Assembly: GCF_036169555.1 (NCBI RefSeq)
Contig: NZ_CP108032.1
Span: 5,146,001 to 5,210,000, forward strand
DNA: 64,000 nucleotides
Direction: 5' to 3'
From: Streptomyces sp. NBC_00306
GTDB lineage: Bacteria; Actinomycetota; Actinomycetes; Streptomycetales; Streptomycetaceae
The notes beneath the pieces are model-generated. The model had not been told where the DNA came from and made no database searches. It was given only the letters and a program-made list of their open reading frames with translations. The number at the start of each line of letters is the position of its first letter. The stretch's first letter is position 1. Both the position numbers and the translations under genes were made by a program. Below are positions 51,501 through 60,348 of the stretch, piece after piece.

Positions 51501-51854
51501 GTGGCCAAGGCGAAGAGTGCGTACAGCTGCGGTCTCGATGCCGCCGTGGATGTCGTCGGCGGCAAGTGGAAGCCGCTCATCCTGTGGGCGCTGCACGACG
51601 GCACGCACCGCTTCGGGGAGCTGAAGCGCCATGTCGGCGGCGTCAGCGAGAAGATGCTCATCCAGCAGCTGCGCGAGCTGGAGGCGGACGGTGTGGTGCA
51701 CCGCGAGGTCTACCGGGAGGTGCCGCCCCGGGTGGAGTACTCCCTCACCGAACTGGGGGAGGCGCTGAACACCGCGCTGCTGCCGCTCGGGGTGTGGGGA
51801 GACACCTTCATGGAGCAGATCATCGCCAACAAGACGAAGGAACCGTCGGCCTGA
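51501..51854 (+). CDS. HxlR-family transcriptional regulator
   Basis: A 117-residue regulator with the HxlR pattern: a conserved N-terminal Cys (YSCGLDAAVDVVGGKWK), FGELKRHVGGVSEKMLIQQLRELEADG (in parts) as winged HTH, and TELGEALNTAL. The family senses redox or electrophile stress, often through that Cys. GTG 51501 has GGAGGAG upstream. The region between it and the divergent HTH_42 gene (51388-51500) should carry its operator. Confidence 0.88.
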   Translation: MAKAKSAYSCGLDAAVDVVGGKWKPLILWALHDGTHRFGELKRHVGGVSEKMLIQQLRELEADGVVHREVYREVPPRVEYSLTELGEALNTALLPLGVWGDTFMEQIIANKTKEPSA

Positions 51855-52049
51855 CGGGCCGGCTGACGGGCCTCCGTTCCCTACACGCCGTCACCGCGTC
51901 AACGGCGCGCCCGTACCCCGGGTCCCCCCTGAGGGGTACGACCCGGGATGCCCGAAGAGCCCAAAAGCCCCTGGTTTCCGGGCTCCCGGGCTACAAGGGG
52001 CCCTCCGTTCGCCGCATCCGTGGCGTAGTTCCGGCACGGCGTGGCACGC
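51855..52049. other. Intergenic stretch before the 6C RNA
   Basis: No frame looks coding. It contains GTACCCCGGGTCCCCCCTGA-like C-rich sequence and short inverted repeats, and probably the promoter of the 6C RNA. I cannot place one precisely. Confidence 0.4.
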
Positions 52050-52129
52050 AGCATCACTTACGAAGGGTTATGGTGGAAACCCCCCCTCGGGCCGGTCCGT
52101 ATCCCCCCCACGGACCGGCCCGTTTTCTG
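52050..52129 (+). ncRNA. 6C RNA (actinobacterial small RNA with two C-rich loops)
   Basis: A non-coding stretch with GGGTTATGGTGGAAACCCCC (first hairpin and first run of six C, 52065-52086), then a perfect 12-bp stem (GGGCCGGTCCGT 52089-52100 with ACGGACCGGCCC 52110-52121) whose loop holds seven consecutive C (52103-52109), and a T-rich tail (GTTTTCTGT). Two hairpins with runs of six or more C and a rho-independent end are the defining pattern of the 6C RNA of actinobacteria. The 5' end is estimated. Confidence 0.78.
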
Positions 52130-52130
52130 T
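52089..52130 (+). terminator. Intrinsic terminator forming the 3' end of the 6C RNA
   Basis: The 12-bp GC-rich stem with a C7 loop described above is followed by TTTTCTGT, one of very few U-tracts in this window. Confidence 0.85.
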
Positions 52131-52233
52131 CCCGGCGCGTGCGGCACCCGCAATTCCCGGCAGTGGGCGGCTTCCGCCCCCTCCCCGCCGGTGCGCGGCC
52201 ACCGCTTCCCCCGGCCTCACGCGGCGTCAGCCG

Positions 52234-53271
52234 TCAGCTGCGGCCCGCCCAGATGTTGGTGCCCTCGGTGTCGACCGCGTAGACGTCGATCTCCCGCAGC
52301 TCCTCCTCGCTCAGAGGCGCACCGGCCAGAGCCGCCACGTTCTCCTCGAGCTGCTTCACACTGGACGCGCCGATCAGGGCCGACGTCATCCGCGGATCCC
52401 GCAGCACCCAGCTGATGGCCAGCTGCGCCAGCGACTGACCGCGCCCGGCGGCGATGTCGTTCAGCCCGTTCAGCCGGCGCACGACCTCGTCGGAAAGAAG
52501 CTTCGGGTCCAGCGACTTGCCCTGGGTGGCCCGCGAGCCCTCGGGGATGCCCTTCAGATACTTGCCCGTCAGCAGGCCCTGCGCGAGCGGCACGAAGGAG
52601 ATGCAGCCCATGCCGGCGCTCTCCAGGGTGTCGAGCAGCCCGTCGTCCTCGATCCAGCGGTTGATCATCGAGTAGGAGGGCTGGTGGATGAGGGCGGGGA
52701 CGCCCATCTCCTTCAGCAGCCGGGCCGCCTCGGCGGTCTGCTCCGCGGTGTAGGAGGAGACGCCCACGTACAGCGCCTTGCCCTGTTGCACGGCGGTCGC
52801 CAGCGCGCCCATCGTCTCCTCGAGAGGAGTGTTCGCGTCGAAGCGGTGCGAGTAGAAGATGTCGACGTAGTCGAGCCCCATGCGGTCCAGGGACGCGTCG
52901 AGCGAGGACAGCAGGTACTTGCGGGATCCCCACTCGCCGTACGGCCCCGGGTGCATGAGATAGCCGGCCTTGGTGGAAATGACCAGTTCGTCGCGGTAGG
53001 GCGCGAAGTCCTGCGCGAAGAGCTTGCCGAAGTTGAGCTCGGCGGAACCGGGCGGCGGCCCGTAGTTGTTCGCCAGGTCGAAGTGCGTCACGCCGAGATC
53101 GAAGGCGCGGCGCAGGATGGAACGCTGCGAGTCGAGCGCGCGGTCGTCGCCGAAGTTGTGCCACAGGCCGAGCGAGAGCGCGGGGAGCTTCAGCCCCGAC
53201 CGGCCGGAGCGGCGGTACTCCATCGAGTCGTAGCGGTCGGGAGAAGCGAGGTACGGGGAGGTATGAGTCAC
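52234..53271 (-). CDS. Aldo/keto reductase (YghZ-like)
   Basis: A 345-residue AKR with the full catalytic tetrad in context: Asp and Tyr in FDLANNYGPP, Lys in ISTKAGY, His in FYSHRFD, and a C-terminal NADPH-binding SALIGASS-type motif. It reduces aldehydes or ketones with NADPH; homologues of the YghZ/Kv-beta-like group act on methylglyoxal and glyceraldehyde 3-phosphate. GTG 53271 follows AAGGAGGG; the open frame continues upstream only as antisense to uppS. Confidence 0.9.
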   Translation of the reverse strand: MTHTSPYLASPDRYDSMEYRRSGRSGLKLPALSLGLWHNFGDDRALDSQRSILRRAFDLGVTHFDLANNYGPPPGSAELNFGKLFAQDFAPYRDELVISTKAGYLMHPGPYGEWGSRKYLLSSLDASLDRMGLDYVDIFYSHRFDANTPLEETMGALATAVQQGKALYVGVSSYTAEQTAEAARLLKEMGVPALIHQPSYSMINRWIEDDGLLDTLESAGMGCISFVPLAQGLLTGKYLKGIPEGSRATQGKSLDPKLLSDEVVRRLNGLNDIAAGRGQSLAQLAISWVLRDPRMTSALIGASSVKQLEENVAALAGAPLSEEELREIDVYAVDTEGTNIWAGRS

Positions 53272-53481
53272 GTATCCCTCCTTATCACGGACTTGTGACA
53301 GACCGGGTTGGGTGGCCGTGGCCCGTGCGCAGTACTGTTGCGGCTTCGGGGATTGCCGCCCGGCGGGGGCCGAGGCCGGTGCTGCGTTCACCCGGGGCAC
53401 GGCGCCCGACGGCGGCCGCGCCACGGGCCGGGCCCCGGGTACAGGGCGGGTGAGCCCGACGGAACCGAGAGGTGGACTGGC

Positions 53482-54243
53482 GTGAACTTGCGTGACCTGG
53501 TGTACGGGCTCTACGCACGCCGGGTGGAGGGCCGACTCGACCACGCCCAGGTGCCCAAGCACATCGGCGTCATCCTGGACGGCAACCGTCGCTGGGCCAA
53601 GGCATCCGGCGGTACCGCCGAACAGGGTCACAAGGCCGGCGCCAGCAAGATCCAGGAGCTGCTGGGCTGGTGCGCCGAGACCGATGTCGAGGTCGTCACC
53701 CTCTGGCTGCTGTCCACGGACAATCTGGACCGCCCGGAGAAGGAGCTCGTCCCGCTCCTCGGCATCATCGAGAACGCGGTCCGCGACCTGGCGGCCGACG
53801 GCCGCTGGCGCGTGCACCACGTCGGCACGCTCGACCTGCTTCCCGCCCGCACCCAGTCCGTGCTGAAGGAGGCCGAGCAGGCCACCGACGGCATCGACGG
53901 AATACTGGTGAATGTCGCGGTCGGCTACGGCGGCCGGCAGGAGATCGCGGACGCGGTCCGCTCCCTCCTTCTGGAGCACGCCGACAAGGGCACCAGCTTC
54001 GAGGAGCTGGCCGAGATCGTCGATGTCGAACACATCTCCGAACATCTGTACACCCGCGGCCAGCCCGATCCCGACCTGGTCATCCGCACCAGCGGCGAGC
54101 AGCGGCTGTCCGGATTCATGCTCTGGCAGAGCGCCCACTCGGAGTACTACTTCTGCGAAGTCTTCTGGCCGGCGTTCCGCAAGGTGGACTTCCTGCGAGC
54201 CCTCCGTGACTACGCCGCGCGCCATCGCCGCTACGGAAACTGA
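53482..54243 (+). CDS. uppS: cis-Prenyltransferase (undecaprenyl diphosphate synthase family)
   Basis: A 253-residue isoprenyl transferase with the catalytic Asp in VILDGNRRWAK (D33), then TLWLLSTDNLDRPEKE, the C-terminal LVIRTSGEQRLSGFMLWQ and FxEVFWPAF. It condenses isopentenyl diphosphate with an allylic diphosphate to make the lipid carrier for cell wall and polysaccharide synthesis. Streptomyces often has two such enzymes; which chain length this one makes is not visible. GTG 53482 follows GAGAGGTGG. Confidence 0.93.
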   Translation: MNLRDLVYGLYARRVEGRLDHAQVPKHIGVILDGNRRWAKASGGTAEQGHKAGASKIQELLGWCAETDVEVVTLWLLSTDNLDRPEKELVPLLGIIENAVRDLAADGRWRVHHVGTLDLLPARTQSVLKEAEQATDGIDGILVNVAVGYGGRQEIADAVRSLLLEHADKGTSFEELAEIVDVEHISEHLYTRGQPDPDLVIRTSGEQRLSGFMLWQSAHSEYYFCEVFWPAFRKVDFLRALRDYAARHRRYGN

Positions 54244-54548
54244 GGTCCCCACGGGGCTCTCGCAGCGCTGATCACCCTCTGTTCACCCACACGTCGTCAT
54301 ATGCCATGGCATGGCTGCGCGTGTTCGAGGGAATATCCCTTCCAGGTCGACGTCCGATCCACGAACGTCGTATCTCAGTGAGCGGCCGAGACCGCTCACC
54401 CGGGAGGCCCTTTGCACACGAAGGAACGCACCCCCTGTGCGGACCGCGCGGAGGGCCGGTGCTCGGCCCGCGCATCGTGGCCAGAGCCCGGCCCAGTCGC
54501 CCGCGACGCCGTCGCAGCCCGACCTCGTCCGAGGGGGTACGTCCTTCC

Positions 54549-55871
54549 GTGGTGAACAGCACTAAGCGCCGCATGCCCGACAGGCGCACTTACGTTCTCG
54601 ACACCAGCGTCCTGCTGGCCGACCCGAACGCCATGACCCGCTTCGACGAGCACGAAGTCGTGCTCCCGATCGTGGTCATCACGGAGCTGGAGGCAAAGAG
54701 GCACCATCCGGAACTCGGCTACTTCGCCCGTCAGGCCCTGCGCCTGCTGGACGACTTCCGAATCCGGTACGGACGCCTCGACGCCCCCATCCCCATGGGC
54801 GACCTCGGCGGCACGATCCGTGTCGAGCTCAACCACTCCGATCCCGGCGTCCTTCCGGCCGGCTTCCGATTGGGGGACAACGACTCACGGATCCTGGCGG
54901 TAGCGCGCAATCTCCAGGCCGAGGGGTACGACGTCACGGTCGTCTCCAAGGACCTGCCTCTGCGGATCAAGGCCTCCTCCGTCGGTCTGCTGGCCGAGGA
55001 GTACCGCGCCGAGCTCGCCATCACCGACTCCGGCTGGACCGGAATGGCGGAGATGTCGCTCTCGGCCGAACAGGTCGATCTGCTCTACAGCGAGGAGACG
55101 CTCTACGTCCCCGAGGCGGCCGAGCTGCCCGTCCACACCGGACTGGTCCTTCAGTCCGAGCGCGGCAAGGCGCTCGGCAGGATCACGGCCGAGGGCAACG
55201 TCCGGCTCGTGCGCGGTGACCGGGAGGCCTTCGGCATCCACGGCCGCAGCGCCGAGCAGCGCATCGCCCTCGATCTGCTCCTCGACCCGGACGTCGGCAT
55301 CGTCTCGCTCGGCGGCCGGGCCGGCACCGGAAAGTCGGCCCTCGCGCTGTGCGCGGGACTCGAAGCGGTCCTGGAGCGCCGACAGCACCAGAAGGTGATG
55401 GTCTTCCGGCCGCTGTACGCGGTGGGCGGGCAGGAGCTCGGTTATCTCCCCGGCACCGAGGCCGAGAAGATGAGCCCCTGGGCGCAGGCCGTCTTCGACA
55501 CGCTCTCCGCCGTGGCGGGCCGTGAAGTGATCGAGGAGGTCCTGGGGCGCGGCATGCTCGAGGTCTTGCCGCTCACCCATATCCGGGGCCGCTCGCTGCA
55601 CGACGCGTTCGTCATCGTGGACGAGGCCCAGTCCCTCGAGCGGAACGTCCTGTTGACCGTTCTGTCCCGAATCGGGGCCGATTCCCGGGTTGTTCTCACG
55701 CACGACGTGGCACAACGGGACAATCTGCGCGTGGGGCGGTACGACGGAGTCGTCGCCGTGGTCGAGAAGTTGAAGGGCCATCCGCTGTTCGCGCACGTCA
55801 CCCTCACCCGGTCCGAGCGGTCGCAGATCGCCGCGCTGGTGACCGAAATGCTCGAGGAAGGCCAGATCTAG
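54549..55871 (+). CDS. PhoH family ATPase with N-terminal PIN domain
   Basis: A 440-residue PIN-PhoH protein. The N-terminal PIN nuclease domain begins RRTYVLDTSVLLADP, with later acidic sites in GDNDSRILAVA and VSKDLPLRIKA. The PhoH ATPase domain has Walker A GGRAGTGKSA and Walker B DAFVIVDEAQS. PIN-PhoH proteins of actinobacteria have been described as RNA helicase/RNase toxin-like enzymes. Paired GTGs at 54549 and 54552 give an N-terminus of the MV-x-STKRR type usual in Streptomyces. Longer starts back to 54306 look non-coding. Confidence 0.9.
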   Translation: MVNSTKRRMPDRRTYVLDTSVLLADPNAMTRFDEHEVVLPIVVITELEAKRHHPELGYFARQALRLLDDFRIRYGRLDAPIPMGDLGGTIRVELNHSDPGVLPAGFRLGDNDSRILAVARNLQAEGYDVTVVSKDLPLRIKASSVGLLAEEYRAELAITDSGWTGMAEMSLSAEQVDLLYSEETLYVPEAAELPVHTGLVLQSERGKALGRITAEGNVRLVRGDREAFGIHGRSAEQRIALDLLLDPDVGIVSLGGRAGTGKSALALCAGLEAVLERRQHQKVMVFRPLYAVGGQELGYLPGTEAEKMSPWAQAVFDTLSAVAGREVIEEVLGRGMLEVLPLTHIRGRSLHDAFVIVDEAQSLERNVLLTVLSRIGADSRVVLTHDVAQRDNLRVGRYDGVVAVVEKLKGHPLFAHVTLTRSERSQIAALVTEMLEEGQI

Positions 55872-55890
55872 CACCGAATAAGGCAGTTGG

Positions 55891-55927
55891 CGCCGCCCGG
55901 CAGACGCAAGAGCGTAGCCGGGCGGCG
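55891..55927 (+). terminator. Terminator hairpin after the PhoH gene
   Basis: A 10-bp stem CGCCGCCCGG (55891-55900) with CCGGGCGGCG (55918-55927), 20 bases after the stop codon. Confidence 0.75.
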
Positions 55928-56259
55928 TCGTGCTGTGCGCCGCTTTCCGTAAAACTCCTGGGGCAAACGGCGTGTGAGCTTTCACACGCAACGAAGAATT
56001 GCCTTGCGGCGTCGGCTTCCGGCAGAGTCTTGCTTCCGTCAGGCCCCGCATACGACACACCCGCACCACCCGTGGTGCACCGCAACACACAACTCAAGAC
56101 CTGCCGTCGTGTGCCGCCCGCGAGCTTCATGGGCTCTCCCGTAGGGGAGTTGCCCACCGGGCCAGCGCCTCCTGTGACCCCATGCAGTGAGGAGGCCAGC
56201 GCCAGGGGCACGATTCGTACGCGAGGTCACCCATGCGCGCGATGCTGGAAGGAAACCGT
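55928..56259 (+). other. Long structured 5' region of the SLT-domain gene
   Basis: No gene is visible in these 332 bases. They are richer in A/T than their surroundings near 55945-56030, where the promoter should be. Two strong hairpins lie near the gene: GGGC-CTCCC / GGGAG-GCCC (56131-56154) and GCCTCCT (56167-56173) / AGGAGGC (56190-56196). The last contains an AGGAGG that could be sequestered, and GCCAGCGCC is repeated at 56161 and 56195. A regulatory leader is plausible; I could not match a known riboswitch. Confidence 0.5.
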
Positions 56260-56949
56260 GTGAGCCGGATCTCGGTCCGGGGATTCGCCGTGGCGTCAGC
56301 CACCGCGGTCACCACCGTCGGAGCTGTAGTGGGCGTTGCCTCGGGCAACACCCAGCCCGCGGGCGACACGCTCGAGGCGACGGCCGCCGACGCGACTCTC
56401 CTCGCAGACATTCCCATGGGCCAGCAGGCCCAGGTTCAGGTCTCCTCCCTCGCGGAGCAGGCCGACGCCCAGGCCGCCGCCGCCGACGCGACGGCCAAGA
56501 AGTCCGCCGAGGAAGCTGCCCGCATCGAGGCCGCCAAGACCGCCAAGGCGAAGAAGGAAGCCGCCGAGGAGAAGGCCCAGGCCGAGCGCGAGAAGGAAGA
56601 GCGGGCCAACCGCGACTCCGTGCGCGACGCTTCGAGCTTCTCCGCGAAGGGCTCCTACTCCGTCGCCGAGGTCCAGGCGATCGCCCGGCAGATGGTCCCC
56701 GCCGACCAGTTCCAGTGCTTCAGCAACATCGTGGACCACGAGTCCACCTGGAACTACCGCGCGCAGAACCCCTCGTCCGGTGCGTACGGTCTCGTCCAGG
56801 CCCTGCCCGGCTCGAAGATGTCCTCGGCCGGCGCCGACTGGCAGACCAACCCGGCCACCCAGATCAAGTGGGGCCTCAACTACATGAACGAGCGCTACGA
56901 CAGCCCCTGCGGCGCGTGGTCGTTCTGGCAGGCCAACAACTGGTACTAG
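56260..56949 (+). CDS. Secreted transglycosylase-like (SLT/aggregation-promoting factor type) cell-wall protein
   Basis: A 229-residue exported protein. A signal peptide (MSRISVRGFAVASATAV) leads to an Ala/Lys/Glu-rich coiled coil (about 75-130). A C-terminal lysozyme-like domain of about 85 residues carries the putative catalytic Glu in VDHESTWNYRA, and SGAYGLVQALPGSKM plus the end WSFWQANNWY. Such proteins cut or bind peptidoglycan during growth or spore germination. I prefer GTG 56260, which has GGAAGGA upstream and gives a clean leader; ATG 56233 would add nine residues. Confidence 0.85.
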   Translation: MSRISVRGFAVASATAVTTVGAVVGVASGNTQPAGDTLEATAADATLLADIPMGQQAQVQVSSLAEQADAQAAAADATAKKSAEEAARIEAAKTAKAKKEAAEEKAQAEREKEERANRDSVRDASSFSAKGSYSVAEVQAIARQMVPADQFQCFSNIVDHESTWNYRAQNPSSGAYGLVQALPGSKMSSAGADWQTNPATQIKWGLNYMNERYDSPCGAWSFWQANNWY

Positions 56950-56972
56950 AGCCGTCGCTCAACTTCACGCGG

Positions 56973-57000
56973 CCCCTCACCGTCCTACGGTGAGGGGTTT
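56973..57000 (+). terminator. Intrinsic terminator after the SLT-domain gene
   Basis: A perfect 11-bp stem CCCCTCACCGT (56973-56983) with ACGGTGAGGGG (56987-56997), a three-base loop and a short T-run. Confidence 0.88.
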
Positions 57001-57059
57001 CGTGCGTGTACCGTCGTCCGGGATGCGTGGGGGGAGCAGTGGGGGGAAGAGAGAAGATC

Positions 57060-58400
57060 ATGTCAAGACTGCCAGGCTGGCTCGCGGGGCTGGGCGCCGG
57101 AATCACCCGTGCGTCACAGCGGCTGGACGAGCGCCGCAAGGAAGCAGCGGCCGGTGACCTCGCCGACGAGGTCGTCGTGCCCACCCCCCGCCCCGAGCGG
57201 ATCCCGGCGCCGCCCTCGTACGCCCCGGCGGTCGCGGCCAAGCCCGACCCCGTCTCCGCCATCCCGTGGGGCATGCGCGTCGCGGCGGAGGCCGGCTGGC
57301 GGCTCCTCGTACTCGCGGGCACGCTCTGGGTGTTGATGAGGATCATCAGCGCCGTCCAGCTGGTGGTGCTCGCCTTCGTCGCGGCACTGCTCGTCACCGC
57401 GATGCTCCAGCCCACCGTGGCCCGGCTGCGCCGGCTCGGTCTGCCGCGCGGGCTCGCCACCGCGGTCACCGCGATCGCCGGGTTCGTCATCATGGGCCTG
57501 GTCGGCTGGTTCGTGGTGTGGCAGGTCATGGACAACCTCGACAACCTCTCCGACCGTGTCCGGGACGGCATCGAGGAGCTCAAGCGCTGGCTGCTGGACA
57601 GCCCGTTCCATGTCACCGAGTCGCAGATCAACGACATCGCCAAGAACCTCAGCGACACGATCGGCACCAACACCGAGGAGATAACGTCCGCCGGCCTTCA
57701 GGGCGTGACGGTGATGGTGGAGATCCTCACCGGCATCCTGTTGGCGATGTTCTCCACGCTCTTCCTGCTCTACGACGGGAAGCGCATCTGGCAGTGGACG
57801 CTGAAGCTGGTCCCGGCGCAGGCCCGCGAGGGAGTCGCCGGAGCCGGGCCGCGGGCATGGCGCACTCTGACCGCGTATGTGCGCGGCACGGTGATAGTCG
57901 CCCTGATCGACGCGATATTCATCGGTATCGGCATCTATTTCCTCGATGTCCCGATGGCCGTGCCGCTCGCCGTGTTCATCTTCCTGTTCGCCTTCATCCC
58001 GCTCGTCGGCGCGGTCATCTCGGGCGCTCTGGCGGTCGTCGTCGCGCTCGTCACCCAGGGCGTGTTCACCGCCCTGATGGTGCTGATCGTCGTCCTGGCC
58101 GTGCAGCAGATCGAGGGGCACGTACTGCAGCCCTTCATCCTGGGACGCGCGGTCCGGGTGCATCCCCTCGCCGTCGTCCTCGCGGTCGCGGCCGGCGGCC
58201 TGACCGCCGGCATCGGCGGAGCGGTGGTCGCGGTGCCGCTGGTGGCCGTGACCAACACCGTCGTCGGCTATCTGCGGGTGTACAGCCAGGAACAGGCCCT
58301 GCTCGCCACCTCCGCGCCGCACGACGCGGCGGTCGTCGAGGTGGCGCCTGGCGCCGTGGCCGTTCCCGAGGGGACGCCGGAGCCGCAGGAGCGCGAGTGA
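57060..58400 (+). CDS. AI-2E family transporter (PF01594 permease)
   Basis: A 446-residue membrane protein with a Pro-rich cytoplasmic N-terminus and about seven or eight helices. Family landmarks are VTAMLQPTVARLRRLGLPRG, the central LFLLYDGKRIW, FAFIPLVGAVISG and QQIEGHVLQPFILGRAVRVHP. Members include the AI-2 exporter TqsA and Na+/H+ antiporters, so the substrate is open. The ATG at 57060 follows GGGGGGAAGA. The downstream gene overlaps its stop (GTGA). Confidence 0.88.
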   Translation: MSRLPGWLAGLGAGITRASQRLDERRKEAAAGDLADEVVVPTPRPERIPAPPSYAPAVAAKPDPVSAIPWGMRVAAEAGWRLLVLAGTLWVLMRIISAVQLVVLAFVAALLVTAMLQPTVARLRRLGLPRGLATAVTAIAGFVIMGLVGWFVVWQVMDNLDNLSDRVRDGIEELKRWLLDSPFHVTESQINDIAKNLSDTIGTNTEEITSAGLQGVTVMVEILTGILLAMFSTLFLLYDGKRIWQWTLKLVPAQAREGVAGAGPRAWRTLTAYVRGTVIVALIDAIFIGIGIYFLDVPMAVPLAVFIFLFAFIPLVGAVISGALAVVVALVTQGVFTALMVLIVVLAVQQIEGHVLQPFILGRAVRVHPLAVVLAVAAGGLTAGIGGAVVAVPLVAVTNTVVGYLRVYSQEQALLATSAPHDAAVVEVAPGAVAVPEGTPEPQERE

Positions 58401-59149
58401 TCTCCGAGCCGGAACTGGTCGGTGACGAGGAGCCGTTCGGCGAGCCGGAGATCCCCGGTCAGCGGAAGGACGACGCGGGGGACCGGGACGCCGCCGCGGA
58501 GACCGTCACGGCGGCGGACGAGTCGTGGTTCCGGCGCCCGCCCCCGCAGGCCTGGCGGTGGGCCCTCGGTGGCGCGCTGGTGGCCTCGGCGGTGTGGGCG
58601 GCCGGTCTGTACGTCCACGAGAGCCGGGGCCCGGACATGGGCGCCTACCGCGAGAGCCGCAACCTCTGCCTCGACACGGAGGTGAAGGCGCTGTCCACCA
58701 CCCTGGGCAAGGTGGACTCCCCGCGGCCGTCCGGGCGCGAGCACGCGGCCCGGGACATGGCGACCTGCTGGATCCACCTGGTGGACTCCGCCGCGAAGGA
58801 GGCGGACCAGCACACGCCCACGACGGTGTTCGTCACATACGCGCTGCACAAGAAGACGGACCCGGGGCCGGAGTTCGAGGCCGACGTGGGCACGGACATG
58901 TTCTTCGGTGACACCGAGATCGCCATGGAGCGGGTCGACGGGCTGGGCGAGCGCGCCTACTTCGTCCGGTCCGGCGGTTCCGGCATCCCGGGCCTGCATG
59001 TGCTGGACGGGCAGGCCGTCCTCACCATGACCGTGTCGCCCGGCGCCCTGTCCGGAGCGGACAGCGACGTCACCCCGACCGACGCGTCGGAGATCAGGCC
59101 CTTCATGGTCGAGGACATGCGGGCGCTGATGGCGAAGCTCCGGAGCTGA
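58397..59149 (+). CDS. Single-pass membrane protein of unknown function
   Basis: A 250-residue protein with an acidic N-terminal cytoplasmic segment, one helix (about 55-73) and an extracytoplasmic domain with two Cys (NLCLDTE and ATCWIHL) likely to form a disulfide. No domain is recognised. Coupled to the AI-2E gene through GTGA, so it may be a partner of that transporter. Confidence 0.75.
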   Translation: MISEPELVGDEEPFGEPEIPGQRKDDAGDRDAAAETVTAADESWFRRPPPQAWRWALGGALVASAVWAAGLYVHESRGPDMGAYRESRNLCLDTEVKALSTTLGKVDSPRPSGREHAARDMATCWIHLVDSAAKEADQHTPTTVFVTYALHKKTDPGPEFEADVGTDMFFGDTEIAMERVDGLGERAYFVRSGGSGIPGLHVLDGQAVLTMTVSPGALSGADSDVTPTDASEIRPFMVEDMRALMAKLRS

Positions 59150-59184
59150 CCGGGCGGATCCGGGAAAGCCCCGAGCCATGACAG

Positions 59185-59231
59185 ACGAGAAGGGCCCCTG
59201 CCGGTCCGATGCCGGCGAAGGCCCTTCTCGT
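59185..59231. terminator. Bidirectional terminator
   Basis: A 12-bp stem ACGAGAAGGGCC (59185-59196) with GGCCCTTCTCGT (59220-59231), enclosing a second GCCGG/CCGGC stem, between convergent genes. Confidence 0.85.
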
Positions 59232-59257
59232 ACATCCGTTGTCCCTCGGCTGCTCGC

Positions 59258-59791
59258 CTACTCGGCGAGGACGGCCTCGGCGTCCAGCGTCGTTCCGACC
59301 GCCTGGATCACCGCGGCGATCTTGAAGGCTTCCTGGACCGTCTCGCGGTCCACGCCCGCCTTGCGCAGCACCTGCTCGTGCGAGTCCAGGCACTGGCCGC
59401 AGCCGTTGACGGCGGAGACGGCGAGCGACCACAGCTCGAAGTCGACCTTCTCCACACCCGGGTTGCCGATGACGTTCATCCGCAGGCCCGCGCGCAGCGT
59501 CCCGTACTCCGGGTCCGACAGCAGGTGCCGGGTCCGGTAGAAGACGTTGTTCATCGCCATGATTGCGGCGGCGGACTTGGCGGCGGTGTACGCCTCGGGG
59601 GAGAGGTTCTCCCGGGCCTCCGGCTCCAGCTCGCGCAACACCTTCGGCGAGCGCGAGGCGATCGCGCAGGCCAGCACGGTGCCCCACAGCTGCTGCTGCG
59701 GGAGGTCGCTGTTGCCGATGACCGAACCGAGGTTCAGCTTCAGGTCCTTGGCGTAGTCCGGCAGCGCGGACTTGAGCTCATCGAGTGCCAT
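59258..59791 (-). CDS. ahpD: Alkyl hydroperoxide reductase AhpD
   Basis: A 177-residue AhpD with the active site C131-G-Q-C134 and H138 (NGCGQCLDSH). In actinobacteria it passes electrons from the lipoamide system to AhpC. The previous gene's stop, a GTG (59797) and the ATG (59791) are packed as GTGATCATG, so translation is coupled to ahpC; I chose the ATG because MALDELK is the conserved start. Confidence 0.95.
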   Translation of the reverse strand: MALDELKSALPDYAKDLKLNLGSVIGNSDLPQQQLWGTVLACAIASRSPKVLRELEPEARENLSPEAYTAAKSAAAIMAMNNVFYRTRHLLSDPEYGTLRAGLRMNVIGNPGVEKVDFELWSLAVSAVNGCGQCLDSHEQVLRKAGVDRETVQEAFKIAAVIQAVGTTLDAEAVLAE

Positions 59792-59793
59792 GA

Positions 59794-60348
59794 TCACTCA
59801 CCGGCCAGCAGCTTGACCGGGTCGAGGGTCTCGTCGCCGGACTTCCAGTTGCAGGGGCACAGCTCGTCGGTCTGCAGGGCGTCGAGCACCCGCAGGACCT
59901 CCTTGGGGTTACGGCCGACGGAGCCGGCGGTCACCATCGTGAACTGGATCTCGTTGTTCGGGTCGACGATGAAGACGGCGCGCTGGGCGAAGCCGTCCTC
60001 GCCCTCGATGCCGAGGTCGCGCATCAGCTCGTGCTTGGAGTCGGCCATCATCGGGAAGGGCAGGTCACGCAGATCGGCGTGGTCCTTGCGCCAGGCGTGG
60101 TGGACGAACTCGGAGTCACCGGAGAAGCCGAGAATCTGAGCGTCGCGGTCGGCGAACTCGTCGTTCAGCTTGCCGAAGGCGGCGATCTCGGTGGGGCAGA
60201 CGAAGGTGAAGTCCTTGGGCCACGCGAAGACGACCTTCCACTTGCCCTCGTAGGACTTGTGGTTGATCACCTCGAACTCCTTGCCGGTCTCCAGCGAGAC
60301 GCAGGAGGTGAGTTCGTACGTGGGGAACTGGTCACCGACAGTGAGCAC
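59794..60348 (-). CDS. ahpC: Alkyl hydroperoxide reductase AhpC (2-Cys peroxiredoxin)
   Basis: A 184-residue peroxiredoxin. The peroxidatic Cys is C51 in FTFVCPTE, and the ELCPCNW motif near residues 164-167 supplies the resolving Cys, as in mycobacterial-type AhpC. It reduces H2O2 and organic peroxides. GTG 60348 follows AAGGAGAG. It is divergent from oxyR, its expected regulator. Confidence 0.95.
   Translation of the reverse strand: MLTVGDQFPTYELTSCVSLETGKEFEVINHKSYEGKWKVVFAWPKDFTFVCPTEIAAFGKLNDEFADRDAQILGFSGDSEFVHHAWRKDHADLRDLPFPMMADSKHELMRDLGIEGEDGFAQRAVFIVDPNNEIQFTMVTAGSVGRNPKEVLRVLDALQTDELCPCNWKSGDETLDPVKLLAGE

Noticed and set aside
55928..56259. c-di-AMP (ydaO-type) riboswitch before the SLT-domain gene
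   Set aside because: The gene type suggests it, but I could not find the conserved GGGGACCCA/GGGGUGAAUC-like blocks; only generic hairpins are visible.
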